Source of the DNA: Rhodobacterales bacterium 32-66-9
GTDB lineage: Bacteria; Pseudomonadota; Alphaproteobacteria; Rhodobacterales; Rhodobacteraceae
Direction of reading: 5' to 3'
DNA length: 33,090 nucleotides
Assembly (NCBI GenBank): GCA_002280405.1
Contig: NCDY01000011.1
Coordinates: 1-33,090 of the forward strand
The notes below the pieces were generated by a model. It had not been told where the DNA came from. It ran no database searches and saw only the letters and a list, made by a program, of their open reading frames with translations. The position numbers and the translations under genes are program-made. Of the stretch, positions 8,505-16,152 are shown piece by piece. The stretch's first letter is position 1. The number at the start of each line of letters is the position of its first letter.

Positions 8505-9893
8505 ATGCCGGCTTTCCACTCCTTCGTGATCTTTGCCGAAATGCGCACCGGGTCCAACCTTCTGGAAGCGAACCTGAACGCGCTGCCTGGGGTCACCAGC
8601 CATGGCGAGGTCTTCAACCGCTACATCCTTGGCAAGAAGGACCGGAGCGACCTTTTCGGCATCACGCTGGAAGAGCGCGACCGCGATCCGCGCCGGCTGC
8701 TGCATCGGCTGCGCGCGGAAACGCCGGGCCTGGCGGGTTTTCGTTTCTTCCACGACCACGACCTTCGCATCCTCGATGACGTGTTGCCCGACCCTGCTTG
8801 CGCCAAGATCATCCTGACCCGCAATCCGCTGGAAAGCTATGTCTCCTGGAAGATCGCCCAGGCGACCGACCAGTGGAAGCTGACCAACCCCAAGCGGCTG
8901 AAGACCGCCAGGGTGCGCTTCGATGTGCCGGAATTCGTCCAGCACCTGCGCGACATCCAGGCTTTCCAGCTGCTCTTGACGCACTCCCTGCAGACCACTG
9001 GCCAGACAGCCTTTTACCTGGACTACGAAGACCTCGGCTCGATCGAGGTGATGAATGGCCTCACGGCCTTTCTGGGTGTCGAGGCGCGACTGAAGACCCT
9101 GGACGACACGCTGAAAAAGCAGAACCCCGGCGCTCTGGAAGACAAGCTGGAAAACCCGGAGGCCATCGCCGAGGCCATCGCGGCGGTGGACGTGTTCAAT
9201 CTCGGCCGAACCCCGAGTTTTGAACCGCGTCGTGCCGCCGGGGTGCCGAATGTGCTGGCCTCGGACGCGGGTCTTCTCTTCTTCCCCATCCGCTCCGGTC
9301 CCGAGGTCCCGATCCGCGATTGGTTCATGCGCTTGGGCGATGTGACGGAAGGCTTCGAGCAGAAGTCGCTGCGACACTGGAAACGCAAGCATCCCGGCCA
9401 TCGCAGTTTCACGGTCCTGCGCCATCCGCTGCTGCGCGCCCATGCCGCCTTCCGCCACAAGATCGTGGCGGGCGAGGCGCAGGATCTGCGCCGCATCCTG
9501 ATCAACGGCTTTCTGGCCGAGCTTCAGCCTCCCGGCGAACCCTTCGCCACGGTGGAGGCCGAGCGCGCCGCTTTCCTGACCTTCCTGACCTACTGCCGCC
9601 TCGCCGTGGCCGGTCAGGCCGGGGCGCGGGTCGATCCAGGCCTTGCCAGCCAGACCGCTCTCACCCAAGGCTTCGCCAGCTTCCAGCCGCTAGACCTTCT
9701 TCTGCGTGAGGACAGTCTGGCCGAAGGTCTGGCCAGTCTCGCCGCCGAGGCCCGACTCTCTGCCCCCGCGGTCACCCCCGACCCGGCCGGGGCTGCGCTT
9801 CTGTCGATCTGGGACGAAACCCTGGAAGCCGCCGCCGCCGAGGCCTACGCCCGCGATTACATGGGCTTCGGCTTCTCTCGATGGCGCAAGTGA
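8505..9893 (+). CDS. Sulfotransferase family protein with two tandem domains (NodH-like)
   Basis: Predicted PAPS-dependent carbohydrate sulfotransferase of 462 residues, starting 1 bp after the preceding stop. The N-terminal domain has the PAPS 5'-phosphosulfate loop (EMRTGSNLLEANL, 12-24), GEVFNR as in NodH-type enzymes, and the 3'-phosphate motif LTRNPLESYVSWKIA (104-118; Arg106, Ser111). From about residue 250 a second sulfotransferase-like unit begins. LFFPIRSGPEVPIRDWF (258-274) stands where a PAPS loop should be but lacks the KTGGT-type core, and SFTVLRHPLLRAHAAF (301-316) matches a 3'-phosphate motif. The second unit may bind acceptor rather than catalyse. Together with cysQ upstream this suggests glycan sulfation. 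Confidence 0.82.
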   Translation: MPAFHSFVIFAEMRTGSNLLEANLNALPGVTSHGEVFNRYILGKKDRSDLFGITLEERDRDPRRLLHRLRAETPGLAGFRFFHDHDLRILDDVLPDPACAKIILTRNPLESYVSWKIAQATDQWKLTNPKRLKTARVRFDVPEFVQHLRDIQAFQLLLTHSLQTTGQTAFYLDYEDLGSIEVMNGLTAFLGVEARLKTLDDTLKKQNPGALEDKLENPEAIAEAIAAVDVFNLGRTPSFEPRRAAGVPNVLASDAGLLFFPIRSGPEVPIRDWFMRLGDVTEGFEQKSLRHWKRKHPGHRSFTVLRHPLLRAHAAFRHKIVAGEAQDLRRILINGFLAELQPPGEPFATVEAERAAFLTFLTYCRLAVAGQAGARVDPGLASQTALTQGFASFQPLDLLLREDSLAEGLASLAAEARLSAPAVTPDPAGAALLSIWDETLEAAAAEAYARDYMGFGFSRWRK

Positions 9894-9897
9894 CCCC

Positions 9898-9944
9898 TCC
9901 TCGCTCGACTGCGTCTTCTCGTCGGCAGACGGCACCAGCGAGGA
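9898..9944. terminator. Long stem-loop after the sulfotransferase gene, possible terminator
   Basis: TCCTCGCT (9898-9905) pairs with AGCGAGGA (9937-9944), and inside it CGTCT (9912-9916) pairs with AGACG (9927-9931). The structure starts 4 bp after the stop codon, in the 151-bp gap between two convergent genes. It lacks a U-tract, so it is an atypical intrinsic terminator at best. The rest of the gap holds a CCACGCGTGG palindrome (10031-10040) near the ptsN stop. Confidence 0.4.
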
Positions 9945-10044
9945 AGGACGAAGTCCACGACGAGCCGCCGGTTAACCAAACGTAAAGGCCCGCGTCCAAG
10001 TCATTGATTTGATTCGGGGTCAAAACCGTACCACGCGTGGCGCG

Positions 10045-10509
10045 TCACGCCGCCTGTGGTGCCCGGGCTTCGGTCAGGATCGCATAGAGCTTGGCCGGAT
10101 CCGAATTCGCCCGCAACTTGGCCACCACAGCCGGATCGCGCATCGTCCGGCTGACCAGCGCCAGCGCCTTCAGATGATCGACCCCGGAATCCTTCGGGGC
10201 GAACAACCCGAACACCAGGTCCACCGGCTGCCGGTCGACGCTGTCATAGTCCAGCGGCTTTTCCAGCCGCAGAAAGACCCCGATGATCCCCTTCAGGTCT
10301 TCCAGCCGCGCATGGGGCAGCGCAATGCCGTGCCCCACGCCTGTCGGCCCCAGCGTCTCGCGTTCCTGCAAGCCATCGATCGCCGCGGCGCCGCTCAGGG
10401 AATAGGCCTGCGCCGCGATCTCGCCCAGCTCCTGAAACAGCCGCTTCTTCGATGTGAACTGTCCGACAACGCGGACGGCGCCCGGGACAAGTAGCTTGGA
10501 AAGTTCCAT
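10045..10509 (-). CDS. ptsN: PTS IIA-like nitrogen-regulatory protein PtsN (EIIA-Ntr)
   Basis: Phosphocarrier of the nitrogen PTS that accepts phosphate from NPr and signals nitrogen, carbon or potassium status. The 154-residue protein is a single EIIA fructose/mannitol-type domain. The phosphorylatable histidine is His66 in GHGIALPHARL, and VDLVFGLFAPKDSGVDHLKAL is the expected continuation. It is the last gene of the lpt-hpf-ptsN run, 33 bp after hpf, matching the widespread hpf-ptsN pairing in proteobacteria. Length and motif are fully typical. Confidence 0.95.
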   Translation of the reverse strand: MELSKLLVPGAVRVVGQFTSKKRLFQELGEIAAQAYSLSGAAAIDGLQERETLGPTGVGHGIALPHARLEDLKGIIGVFLRLEKPLDYDSVDRQPVDLVFGLFAPKDSGVDHLKALALVSRTMRDPAVVAKLRANSDPAKLYAILTEARAPQAA

Positions 10510-10542
10510 GAGACGGCGATGATCCTGCGCGATTGCGGCGCG

Positions 10543-11118
10543 TTACTTGCTGTTGCGAGGGTCGATCCAGCCGATGTTCCCGTCGTCCCGACGATACACG
10601 ACGTTCACGCCCCCATGTCCTTCGTTCCGGAACACCAGCATCCGCTGCCCGGCAAGCTCCATCTGCATCACGGCCTCGCCGACGGTGATCGAAGGAATCT
10701 TCGTCTCCATCTCGGCGATGACCACGGGCTGGAGCGTTTCGGGCTCGACGTCGTCGGCATCCTCGGTCCCGGCGAGGATATACGAGGACGCTCCACCGAA
10801 TTCAACAGGGCCCGAACGGTTCGAGTGGTGGTTGCGGATGCGCCGTTTGTAGCGGCGAAGCTGCTTGTCCAACTTTTCACGGCAGCTCTCGAACGCCGCA
10901 TAGACCTCTGCCGCATGGCCCCTGGCCTGGGCGGTCAGACCGGTGGACAGGTGGATCACCGCTTCGCAGACGAATTCATGTGCAACACGCGAGAAGACGA
11001 CGACACATTCCGTCGGGCGTTGGGCATACTTCTCAACCACTTCACCCATTTCCGCTTTCACATGGGTCTGAAGAGCCTCACCGACATCGATCTGTTTTCC
11101 ACTGATCTGGTAGCGCAT
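10543..11118 (-). CDS. hpf: Ribosome hibernation promoting factor, long form
   Basis: Binds the 30S decoding region and promotes inactive 100S ribosome dimers in stationary phase. The 191-residue protein starts MRYQISGKQIDVGEAL. ATG at 11118 was chosen over one six codons upstream because AAGGAGAG precedes it. Residues 1-100 form the S30AE/YfiA domain, with a basic helix (CREKLDKQLRRYKRRIRNHH). After a linker, residues from about 135 to 191 form the dimerisation domain typical of long HPF, with MLVFRNEGHGGVNVVYRRDD and IGWIDP. A 225-bp non-coding stretch separates it from lptB, suggesting a separate promoter. Confidence 0.95.
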   Translation of the reverse strand: MRYQISGKQIDVGEALQTHVKAEMGEVVEKYAQRPTECVVVFSRVAHEFVCEAVIHLSTGLTAQARGHAAEVYAAFESCREKLDKQLRRYKRRIRNHHSNRSGPVEFGGASSYILAGTEDADDVEPETLQPVVIAEMETKIPSITVGEAVMQMELAGQRMLVFRNEGHGGVNVVYRRDDGNIGWIDPRNSK

Positions 11119-11283
11119 GATCTCTCCTTTTCGCATGCTGACGGACCCGCAGGGATCACAGCCCGCCGGTCCGTCCTTCCCGGAATGGTCTTGAAGAACG
11201 TCGCGTCACACCGTCTCTGCCGGGTGGAGACACCGCAGAAGACCGGGATGGAACCTGGGCATGAAACGCGCTCATTGAATCCA

Positions 11284-11312
11284 TTTGGCGCTACCGACAG
11301 GCGGGTTGTCAA
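11284..11312 (-). promoter_or_regulatory. Candidate promoter for hpf-ptsN
   Basis: A perfect TTGACA (-35 type) lies at 11312-11307 on the minus strand, about 190 bp before hpf. At 17-bp spacing the -10 would be GCCAAA, at 19 bp CAAATG, and both are poor. TTGACA sits inside an 11-bp palindrome, GGTTG-T-CAACC (11304-11314). The region is the 225-bp gap between lptB and hpf, where nothing else is apparent. Confidence 0.25.
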
Positions 11313-11343
11313 CCGAATCGATTCCTCGAGGATCCGGCCCTGC

Positions 11344-12105
11344 CTAGACGATCCGGAAGTTCTCGCCCAGATAAACCCGGCGCACGGTTTCGTCCCGCAC
11401 GACCTCGTCCGTGGTGCCCGACATCAGCACCCGGCCATCATGCAGGATATAGGCGCGATCCACGATTTCCAGCGTTTCGCGGACATTGTGATCGGTGATC
11501 AGAACCCCGATCCCGCGGGCCTTGAGGTCATGCACCAGATGGCGGATTTCTCCGACAGCGATCGGGTCGACGCCGGCGAAGGGCTCATCCAGCAGAAGAT
11601 ATTTCGGGTCTGCGGCCAGGCACCGCGCGATCTCCACCCGCCGCCGTTCGCCCCCCGACAGGGCCAGAGCGGGCGTCCGCCGCAGGTGGGTGATCGAAAA
11701 CTCGGACAGCAATTCTTCCAGCCGTTCGCGCCGCTTGTGCCGGTCTGGCTGGACGATCTCCAGCACGGCAAGGATGTTGTCCTCGGCCGACAGGCCGCGG
11801 AAAATCGACACCTCTTGCGGCAGATAGCCGATCCCCAGCCGCGCCCGGCGATACATCGGCAGCGCCGTCACGTCCTTGCCGTCGATCAGCACCTGACCGC
11901 CTTCCGGCATCACCAGACCTGCGATCGAATAGAAACAGGTCGTCTTCCCCGACCCGTTGGGCCCGAGAAGCGCCACCACCTCGCCCCGGCGCAGGTCCAT
12001 GCTGACATCCCGGATCACCGGGCGTTTCTTGTAGCTTTTGCGCAAGCTGCGGATCTGCAATCCGGCCGCGCCGTCGGTCACCACCAGATCGGGGCGGGTT
12101 GCCAT
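11344..12105 (-). CDS. lptB: LPS export ABC transporter ATP-binding protein LptB
   Basis: Cytosolic ATPase of the LptB2FGC complex that extracts LPS from the inner membrane. The 253-residue protein has the Walker A motif GPNGSGKTT (48-56), the Q-loop LPQEVSIF, the signature [15 protein letters not shown], Walker [14 protein letters not shown] and the switch His in [11 protein letters not shown], as in canonical LptB. A longer open frame runs upstream, but ATG at 12105 overlaps the lptA stop (TGATG) and puts the start just before the ABC core. The 11-residue N-terminal tail ([11 protein letters not shown]) is slightly longer than in E. coli LptB. Confidence 0.96.
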   Translation of the reverse strand: MATRPDLVVTDGAAGLQIRSLRKSYKKRPVIRDVSMDLRRGEVVALLGPNGSGKTTCFYSIAGLVMPEGGQVLIDGKDVTALPMYRRARLGIGYLPQEVSIFRGLSAEDNILAVLEIVQPDRHKRRERLEELLSEFSITHLRRTPALALSGGERRRVEIARCLAADPKYLLLDEPFAGVDPIAVGEIRHLVHDLKARGIGVLITDHNVRETLEIVDRAYILHDGRVLMSGTTDEVVRDETVRRVYLGENFRIV

Positions 12106-12590
12106 CAGTTGCTCCCCGGCACGAAGGTCGTCGTCACCCGGCCGTCCATCACCCCGGTCCCGTCCTTGAGGTTGATCGTCAGCTTCTGTCCCGCCATCGC
12201 CGAGCCGCCTTGCGTCAAGAGGACATCGCCCGACAGCACGATCACCCCGGATTCTATGGTATAGACCGCCTCCCGGGCTTCTGCTGCGTCCCCGAGGTTC
12301 GTCACCACCACGCCGCCAGAGGCGACCAGTTCCCGAATGTCGGTCTGCGCAGCGCCATAGGCCACCCGCACTTCGCCCGCCGCCAGCTTCATCTTGCCCT
12401 GCGTGACCACCACATTGCCGCTGAACACCGCAGAACCGTCGGCATTGTTCACCGCCAGCTGGTCGGCCTGTACCTGGACTGGCAGGCTCGTGTCCTGGTT
12501 GAGGTCGCCGAAGGCGATCTTCTGCTGCGCCGAGGCAGCCGAAGCCAGAAGCACCAGCACTGTCGCGAAAGACCGAAGCGTAAATGCCAT
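12105..12590 (-). CDS. lptA: LPS transport periplasmic protein LptA (OstA-like)
   Basis: Periplasmic bridge protein that carries LPS between LptC and LptD. The 161-residue product has a signal peptide (about residues 1-21, ending ASAASAQQ) and then an OstA/LptA beta-jellyroll domain. Typical repeating strands include [39 protein letters not shown] and [18 protein letters not shown]. It lies 23 bp after lptC and overlaps lptB by one base, fixing its place in the kdsD-lptC-lptA-lptB operon. Length and fold pattern are standard. Confidence 0.92.
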   Translation of the reverse strand: MAFTLRSFATVLVLLASAASAQQKIAFGDLNQDTSLPVQVQADQLAVNNADGSAVFSGNVVVTQGKMKLAAGEVRVAYGAAQTDIRELVASGGVVVTNLGDAAEAREAVYTIESGVIVLSGDVLLTQGGSAMAGQKLTINLKDGTGVMDGRVTTTFVPGSN

Positions 12591-12613
12591 GTGTGAAACC
12601 TCTGCAGCCCTTC

Positions 12614-13222
12614 TCAGCCGCCGGGCTGGTATACCAGCCGGACCGCACCGTTGAAAACCAGAACATAGGCGCCCGGGGTCCGGGCATCCTGACTTAGCAC
12701 CATCCGGTCGGCGCGAATGTCGCCCACAGGGCCTGTCGCGGTGACCGGAGACCGGCTTTCCAGGCCCGTTCGGTCCAGCTTTGCGGCCAATTCCGCTGTC
12801 TCCAGCCGGTAGCCCGACGAGGTGCTCACAGTCACGCCCCCCGACAGGATCACCTCACGCGTCGCGTCGCTCATCACGGCCCGGCCCGCCAGAACCTCGG
12901 TCCGCGCCCCGTCCGGCGTGTCCAGCGCCAGCCGCAGCCCCGCTGCGGCGACCGGAGCGCCCTCTGCCGCCGGGCGCGCCTCGGCGGCCGACAGCGTCAG
13001 CGCCGACCCGTCCTCGGTCGTGCCCGCATAGGTCGGCGCGGTCATCCGCGGTTCGCGTGCCAGGCCTTGGACATCGACCTCGGCATAAGGAAGTGCCGCC
13101 TCAGGGTCGATCCGGCGGGCGACGAGGAACAGGGTCGACAGGATCGCCAGCGCGGCCAGCGGCAGGGCGACCTTCAGCCAACCCACCACCCGGGTATGCG
13201 TATCGGCCCGCGCCATGGTCAC
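12614..13222 (-). CDS. lptC: LPS export protein LptC
   Basis: Bitopic inner-membrane protein linking the LptBFG ATPase to LptA. The roughly 200-residue protein has one N-terminal membrane segment (about residues 14-34, [20 protein letters not shown]), then a periplasmic domain with LptC-like strand repeats such as [19 protein letters not shown] and [17 protein letters not shown] at 13222 overlaps the kdsD stop (GTGA); an ATG two codons later (13216) is an alternative start. Assignment rests on membrane topology, strand pattern and position between kdsD and lptA, because LptC sequences diverge strongly. Confidence 0.88.
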   Translation of the reverse strand: MTMARADTHTRVVGWLKVALPLAALAILSTLFLVARRIDPEAALPYAEVDVQGLAREPRMTAPTYAGTTEDGSALTLSAAEARPAAEGAPVAAAGLRLALDTPDGARTEVLAGRAVMSDATREVILSGGVTVSTSSGYRLETAELAAKLDRTGLESRSPVTATGPVGDIRADRMVLSQDARTPGAYVLVFNGAVRLVYQPGG

Positions 13223-14181
13223 ACGACACCGGCGCGCAGGCAGTCGTGGACATGCAGGATGCCGATGGCGCGGCGTGTGTCCGGTGCGGTCACCAGAAGG
13301 CAGGTGATCTTGCGGTCGTTCATCACCGCCAGCGCCTCGCCCGCCAGGGCATCTGGGCCGATCGTCCGCGGGTTGGCCGTCATCACCTCGCCCGCCTTGT
13401 GCAGCATCAGGCCATCCAGATGCCGCCTGAGGTCGCCATCAGTGATGATCCCGGCCAGATCGCCCGCGGCATCGGTCACGCCCACGACGCCAAAGCCGCG
13501 CCGGGTGATCTCCAGCAGGGTATCGCCCATGCCCAGGGTTTCGGCCACCAGCGGCGGGTCGTCGTGCATCAGATCCCGCACTTTCAGCAGCCGGGCGCCC
13601 AGCTTTCCGCCGGGGTGGAACATGCGGAAATGGTCGGGGGTGAAGGCGCGATGCTCCATCAGCGCGACTGCAAGCGCATCGCCCAAGGCCAGCGTCATCG
13701 TGGTCGAGGTGGTCGGCACGATGCCCTTCTCGCAGGCCTCGGGCACGTCGGGCAGGGTCAGGCCCACGGTCGCGTGACCCATCAGGGTCGACCCCGCGCG
13801 CGAGGTGATCGCGATCAGCGGAATGGCAAATCGCTTGGCATGGGCCAGGATATCGGCCAGTTCGGGCGTCTCGCCGGAATTGGACAGCACGATCAGCACA
13901 TCGCCGCTCGCCACCATGCCAAGATCGCCGTGGCTGGCTTCCGCCGGGTGGACGAAATGCGCAGGCGTGCCGGTCGAGGCAAAGGTCGCCGCGATCTTTC
14001 GCGCGATGTGGCCGGATTTTCCCATGCCCGACACGATGACCCGGCCCTCTGCCGCCATCAGCAGGTCAAGCGCCCGGGCAAAGCTGTCATCCAACGCGTC
14101 GCCAAGCCGCGCCAGCGCCTCTGCCTCGCGGCGGATCACCCGGCGGCCAGTGGCCGTAAGGTCAATGGAGGAAGATGTCAT
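13219..14181 (-). CDS. kdsD: Arabinose-5-phosphate isomerase KdsD/KpsF
   Basis: Interconverts ribulose-5-phosphate and arabinose-5-phosphate, the first step of Kdo synthesis. The 320-residue protein has an N-terminal SIS sugar-isomerase domain (about 35-185). Its motifs are IVSGMGKSGHIARKIAATF, the metal and substrate region FVHPAEASHGDLGM, and LSNSGETPEL. Two CBS domains follow (about 205-320) with GVVGVTDAAGDLAGIITDGD. The start at 14181 gives the MTSSSIDL N-terminus, and the gene overlaps the end of rnd by 20 bp. It supplies the Kdo pathway whose LPS product is moved by the lptCAB genes just downstream. Confidence 0.94.
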   Translation of the reverse strand: MTSSSIDLTATGRRVIRREAEALARLGDALDDSFARALDLLMAAEGRVIVSGMGKSGHIARKIAATFASTGTPAHFVHPAEASHGDLGMVASGDVLIVLSNSGETPELADILAHAKRFAIPLIAITSRAGSTLMGHATVGLTLPDVPEACEKGIVPTTSTTMTLALGDALAVALMEHRAFTPDHFRMFHPGGKLGARLLKVRDLMHDDPPLVAETLGMGDTLLEITRRGFGVVGVTDAAGDLAGIITDGDLRRHLDGLMLHKAGEVMTANPRTIGPDALAGEALAVMNDRKITCLLVTAPDTRRAIGILHVHDCLRAGVV

Positions 14182-14788
14182 TGGCGTCTTCCCAGCCCAG
14201 AAGGTCCAGTTCGGCCCGGGTCGGCAGAAAGGCGAACAGTCGCTGCGCCAGGTCAAGCCGATCCTCGCGGATCAGCCGCGCCTCCAGTTCGGCCTTCAAC
14301 TGGTGCAGATAAAGGACATCCGAGGCGGCATATTCCTTCTGCGCTTCGGTCAGGGTGTCCGCACCCCAGTCGCTGGTCTGCTGCTGCTTTGAGACATCGA
14401 CGCCGACCAGGTCCGCCAGCAGGTATTTCAGCCCATGCCGGTCAGTGAAGGTGCGGATCAGCTTCGAGGCGATCTTGGTGCACCAGACCGGGGCCGTGGT
14501 AACTCCGAAAGCCTGCTTCAGGGCGGCAATGTCGAAGCGCCCGAAATGGAACAGCTTCAGCGTCGCCGGGTCGGTCAGCAGCCGTTGCAGATTTGGCGCG
14601 CGGGTCTGGCCCATCCCGATCTGAACCAGATGCGCGTCGCCATTGCCGTCCGACACCTGCACCACGCACAACCGGTCACGGCGCGGGTCAAGGCCCATGG
14701 TCTCGGTGTCGATGGCGACGATCGGGCCAAGACGGAGACCGTCGGGCAAGTCGGACTTGTGCAGATGGATGGCCAAGTTATTGCTCAT
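14162..14788 (-). CDS. rnd: Short ribonuclease D-like 3'-5' exonuclease
   Basis: Predicted DEDDy-family RNA 3' exonuclease. The 208-residue protein contains only the exonuclease fold: Exo I with Asp27 and Glu29 (VAIDTETMGLD), Exo II with Asp86 (FHFGRFDI) and Exo III with Tyr153 and Asp157 (YAASDVLYL). The HRDC domains of full-length E. coli RNase D are absent, as in the short alphaproteobacterial form. The start at 14788 is supported by GGA shortly upstream and by the SNNLAIHLHKSDLP N-terminus. A 5-bp hairpin (CGGGG 14793-14797 with CCCCG 14805-14809) sits directly before the start and could limit ribosome access. The gene overlaps kdsD. Confidence 0.88.
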   Translation of the reverse strand: MSNNLAIHLHKSDLPDGLRLGPIVAIDTETMGLDPRRDRLCVVQVSDGNGDAHLVQIGMGQTRAPNLQRLLTDPATLKLFHFGRFDIAALKQAFGVTTAPVWCTKIASKLIRTFTDRHGLKYLLADLVGVDVSKQQQTSDWGADTLTEAQKEYAASDVLYLHQLKAELEARLIREDRLDLAQRLFAFLPTRAELDLLGWEDANDIFLH

Positions 14789-15029
14789 TTTCCGGGGTGA
14801 CTGTCCCCGATTACGCCCCCGGCCCGGAAGGGTCAACTGCGGCTCGCGGAACGCGCAATCCCGCGCCGTGCCGTCAGACGCCCGTCGAAAAGCCGGAAAG
14901 CCAGCGGGGGTCACGCGCCGCGCCGCGGCCGGAGATTGTCTGGAAGAGCCGCAGTCGCCGCCCTCGGGACCAGCTTCACGATCCCGGCCAGGATCGGCTT
15001 GCCGCACCGCAAGCGATTGATTTCAATAG

Positions 15030-15047
15030 CCTTGACGTTCTTCAAGG
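15030..15047 (-). terminator. Small perfect hairpin after flgI
   Basis: CCTTGA (15030-15035) and TCAAGG (15042-15047) form a 6-bp stem with a 6-nt loop, 13 nt after the flgI stop on the minus strand. No U-tract follows, so termination is uncertain. The remaining gap to rnd (14789-15029) shows only GC-rich text; a weak TTGAAG hexamer overlaps this hairpin and could instead be part of the rnd promoter. Confidence 0.3.
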
Positions 15048-15060
15048 GGCGGGAGCCACC

Positions 15061-16152
15061 TCAGTTCACCACGAATTCCGCATGCAGCGCCCCGGCGGCA
15101 TTGATGCTTTTCAGAATGTCGATCATGTCATAGGGAGCGACCCCCAGAGCGTTCAACCCCGCCACGACCTCGGCAAGATTTGTCCCGCCCTGAACTTCGG
15201 CCAGCCCTTTGCCGTCCTTGCCGATCTCGGCGCTGGACCGCGGCACCACCACCGTCTCGCCTTCGGCAAAGGGGTTTGGCTGGCTGACCAGCGGAGCTTC
15301 CTCGACCCGCAAGGTCAGGTTACCTTGCGCCACCGCGACCCGGCTGATCCGGACATCCGCCCCCATCACGATGGTTCCGGATCGCTGGTCGACAACCACC
15401 CGGGCCCGGGTCTGGGGCTCGACCAGGATTCCCTCGATCCGGGCCAGCACATGGGCCGGGGACTGCAACCCGGTCGCCCCGATGTCCACCGCAACCGTCC
15501 CCGCGTCCTGCATCTCTGCCACCTGGCTGCCAAATTCGCCGTTCACCGCCGTTTCGATCCGTGCCGCCGTGGTGAAATCCGCCGACTTCAGTGCCAGCCG
15601 CAAGACCGGCAGCGCGGCAAAGTCGAACTCAACCTCGCGCTCTACCCGCGCGCCGGACGGGATCGCTCCCGCCGTCGGAACACCCTGCGTCACCTTGGCG
15701 CCCTGGCCTTCGGCCGCCACCCCGCCGGCGATGATCGTGCCTTGCGCCACGGCGTAGATCTGCCCGTCCGCGCCATTGAGAGGCGTCATCACCAGCGTCC
15801 CGCCCAACAGGCTTTTCGCGTCCCCGATCGCCGAGACTGTCACGTCGATGCGGCCACCAGCCCGGGCGAAGGGCGGCAGTTGCGCGGTCACGAAGACGGC
15901 CGCCACATTCTTCGGCCGGAAATCTTCGCCCGTGACATTGGCTCCAAGCCGTTCCAGCAGATTGGCCATGATCTCTTCGGTGAAGGGCGCGTTCCGCAAC
16001 CCATCGCCGGTGCCGTTCAGGCCGACAACCAGGCCGTAGCCCACAAGGTCGTTGCCGCGCACGCCGTCGAACTCGACCAGATCCTTGATCCGGACCGGCT
16101 GAGCCAGGGCGGCAGTCGCGGTCAGGAACAGGGCAAGAAGAAAGCGGATCAT
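15061..16152 (-). CDS. flgI: Flagellar P-ring protein FlgI
   Basis: Periplasmic P-ring subunit around the flagellar rod. The 363-residue precursor has a signal peptide (about 1-17, MIRFLLALFLTATAALA). FlgI motifs follow from the mature N-terminus: VRIKDLVEFDGVRGNDLVGY, GLVVGLNGTGDG, FTEEIMANLLERLG, and PPFARAGGRIDVTVSAIGDA with SLLGGTLVMTPL. The C-terminus ends in ILKSINAAGALHAEFVVN, as expected. The start overlaps the flgL stop by 4 bp (ATGA). It is the last gene of the motB-flgEKLI run. Confidence 0.96.
   Translation of the reverse strand: MIRFLLALFLTATAALAQPVRIKDLVEFDGVRGNDLVGYGLVVGLNGTGDGLRNAPFTEEIMANLLERLGANVTGEDFRPKNVAAVFVTAQLPPFARAGGRIDVTVSAIGDAKSLLGGTLVMTPLNGADGQIYAVAQGTIIAGGVAAEGQGAKVTQGVPTAGAIPSGARVEREVEFDFAALPVLRLALKSADFTTAARIETAVNGEFGSQVAEMQDAGTVAVDIGATGLQSPAHVLARIEGILVEPQTRARVVVDQRSGTIVMGADVRISRVAVAQGNLTLRVEEAPLVSQPNPFAEGETVVVPRSSAEIGKDGKGLAEVQGGTNLAEVVAGLNALGVAPYDMIDILKSINAAGALHAEFVVN

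Noticed and set aside
9972-9986. TTAA-N7-TAAA, another near-match to a CtrA box
   Set aside because: Lies between two convergent genes, where no promoter is expected; probably chance.
10519-12264. A 581-residue plus-strand open frame across hpf and lptB
   Set aside because: No family features; antisense to two genes with complete conserved motifs.
15013-15027. ATTGATTTCAAT as an FNR/FixK site
   Set aside because: The half-sites lack the required four-base spacer of TTGAT-N4-ATCAA.
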